The notes under the pieces are model-generated. The model was not told where the DNA came from. It saw only the letters and a program-made list of their open reading frames with translations, and made no database searches. From the NCBI GenBank assembly GCA_016630955.3, contig CM049991.1, positions 1,178,001-1,242,000 on the forward strand: 64,000 nt of DNA. The letters run 5' to 3'. Shown here piece by piece: positions 62,738-64,000 of the stretch. Each line of letters begins with the position of its first letter. Within the stretch, counting starts at the first letter, position 1. The DNA is from Didymella arachidicola (Eukaryota > Ascomycota > Dothideomycetes > Pleosporales > Didymellaceae). The position numbers and the translations under genes are program-made.

Positions 62738-64000
62738 ATTGGTTGGTTGGTTGGTTGGTTGGTATTCATTTTTCGTCTAGTTGATGTGGAATAAGTCCAT
62801 CATCTCGCCTCCCGAAGGGCATGTACGACGTGCTAAGCTATGGAATTACAGTGCTGATACACTACCTTAGAAAGCATTTCCTGCCTGCGCGGGTATTGTT
62901 ACCATTTCAGAACTACAGCTCCCCGTCCAGTTGGGGAGGCTAAGCGATGTATGTATATTAGGGTAATTTCCTTGCATTCTGAGGCATATATGTGCCGTAG
63001 GAGAGAGAGAAAGAGACATCGTGTGAGTGGAGGGGGTGAAGGGGTGGAGGGGTGGAGGGGTGAAGAGTGTTGCATCGATTGTGCTGGACCTAGCAGAACT
63101 AGGTGCAGGTGTTTGCTGCTGTTGCAGGGCTGCAGGAGCTAGCGGGGGCAGATCTTGGTGAAGTACTGTGTAAGTTTGACAAAGGCGTCAAAGGCCTCTG
63201 GCTCCTTCACTAGTGCTGCAGTGTACGCTAGGCCATCAGCCTGGCTGGATGGTAGTATTAGTGGTCGCAGCGGCCATCTGCTAAAGCTCCCGCGGGTCTT
63301 GCGGCAGAGCACGAGGTGCTCTGGCGTCTTGTCGCGCCCGCATGAGCAGCTAAGGTTTGCATCCTTGTGATTGTACATTCGGTGATACCAGGCAAAGTCC
63401 CCATGCCTAGATTGGATGGAGAGGAGCCTGGCTAACGTGGCCCTTGGTAGGTCTAGTTCCCTTGGACTGCTGCGTGGTGCATAGTCCAAGTCCCAGCTCT
63501 TGTACCATTTCGAGAGCTTAGTCTTCTTGTCAGACCACCAGGTCTGTTGTGTGTGTCGCAGTGTCTTGCGGGCTATCGTCTTGATGCCTGAGAGTGTAGG
63601 CAGAGCGGCTTTTCCAGTCGGGGGTGAGGGGTGCTGGGCTTCTAGGTTGGCTAATCTGTCTGCTGCCTCGTTCCCCTCAATGTCTAGGTGTCCAGGGGCC
63701 CATTTGATAGAGACGTCGTGTGTCTCCATGGCGCCATGGCACTCCAGGAAAGCCCATTGAGAGGTAGGAGGTGCGTCGCCCCTGAGGCACCAGACCACTG
63801 AGGTGCTGTCTATGCACAGCCAGATTCGGCGGGTGCGGAGCTCTGGTTGCCTTACGGTATGCTGGAGGCCTCTCCATGCTCCTACTACTTCCGCGTCGAA
63901 GACGTGCGAGGTAGGGTTGAGTGACCCGCGTCCAGTGTGCAGTTGTTTTCCGTTCTGATACACTGCAAAGCCGTAGGTAACCCGCTTTTCTCCTTCCTTT
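62738..64000 (-). mobile_element. LINE2, second copy of the same non-LTR element, runs off the window
   Basis: The 3' tail has five full GGTT units (plus sense) before GGTATTC, against three in LINE1. The 3' UTR is homologous to LINE1's (shared CATCTCGCCTCCCGAAGGGC) but has a GGGGTGGA-type short tandem repeat (about 63025-63065) where LINE1 has a G15 run. The 5' part lies beyond 64000. Confidence 0.88.
63139..64000 (-). CDS. LINE2 RNase H and C-terminal domain (partial)
   Basis: Open from the window edge to the stop at 63139. It shows the RNase H part (FDAEVVGAWRGL, LCIDSTSVVW, NEAADRLANLEA) and the cysteine/histidine knuckle CSCGRDKTPEHLVLC. It differs from LINE1 by scattered substitutions (for example HLDIEGNEA against HLGIEGNEA), so the two copies are not a recent identical duplication. 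No stop codons are visible in the part present. Confidence 0.88.
   Translation of the reverse strand, partial: KEGEKRVTYGFAVYQNGKQLHTGRGSLNPTSHVFDAEVVGAWRGLQHTVRQPELRTRRIWLCIDSTSVVWCLRGDAPPTSQWAFLECHGAMETHDVSIKWAPGHLDIEGNEAADRLANLEAQHPSPPTGKAALPTLSGIKTIARKTLRHTQQTWWSDKKTKLSKWYKSWDLDYAPRSSPRELDLPRATLARLLSIQSRHGDFAWYHRMYNHKDANLSCSCGRDKTPEHLVLCRKTRGSFSRWPLRPLILPSSQADGLAYTAALVKEPEAFDAFVKLTQYFTKICPR

Noticed and set aside
1..64000. CRISPR arrays, bacterial operons, riboswitches
   Set aside because: The DNA is fungal nuclear sequence with spliced genes; no direct-repeat/spacer arrays were seen.
1..64000. tRNA and rRNA genes
   Set aside because: No sequence with convincing A and B boxes and cloverleaf potential was found by eye; a tRNAscan run would settle it.

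Overview
The window is nuclear DNA of a filamentous ascomycete (Pezizomycotina; Dothideomycetes is my best guess, not proven). The reasons are short 45-60 base GT-AG introns with CTAAC or CTGAC-like branch sites, typical fungal families (Rrn9, Fta4-like kinetochore protein, Zn(II)2Cys6 regulator, cytochrome b5-acyl-CoA dehydrogenase, Baeyer-Villiger monooxygenase), and mutated repeats with a RIP-like pattern (C to T at CpA, giving TAA and TAG stops). I annotated exons by hand from splice signals and reading-frame continuity. All product names are family recognition from the translated sequence; no database search was run.

Bases 1-28811 are a normal gene-dense fungal arm: Rrn9 (RNA polymerase I initiation), a cAMP-receptor-like GPCR, mitochondrial tRNA threonylcarbamoyltransferase Qri7, a patatin lipase, a DUF1989 protein, a BTB protein with a decayed tandem copy, a Vps62-like secreted protein, a four-helix membrane protein, a GNAT acetyltransferase, a small two-exon protein of 69 residues, an MFS transporter, a Baeyer-Villiger-type monooxygenase, an unknown protein and an F-box protein. 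Bases 28812-35233 are about 6.4 kb with no gene I can support. Bases 35234-47196 return to ordinary genes: a Zn2Cys6 regulator, a cytochrome b561 membrane protein with a long disordered tail, a Fta4-like kinetochore protein divergent from an RS-rich NKAPD1-like protein, and a cytochrome b5-acyl-CoA dehydrogenase.

From 47965 to the right edge the window becomes a transposon graveyard. Two broken host genes (a kinase and an APH-type phosphotransferase) lead into five pogo/Fot1-like DDE transposons (named A to E here), two flanked by TA. A carries a 159-base solo LTR with a perfect 5-base target duplication. C has an intact 619-residue transposase. D is heavily RIP-mutated but has perfect 42-base terminal inverted repeats. 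E is split by non-LTR retrotransposons.

The most interesting point is at 59780-62737. LINE1, truncated at its 5' end, sits between two identical 12-base copies of the codons for a conserved Pro-Pro-Asn-Ala of a transposase gene. A second LINE has its 3' tail joined to exactly the same base of that 12-mer. Two insertions at one phosphodiester suggest a LINE that specifically targets a DNA-transposon gene. The alternative is one compound event.
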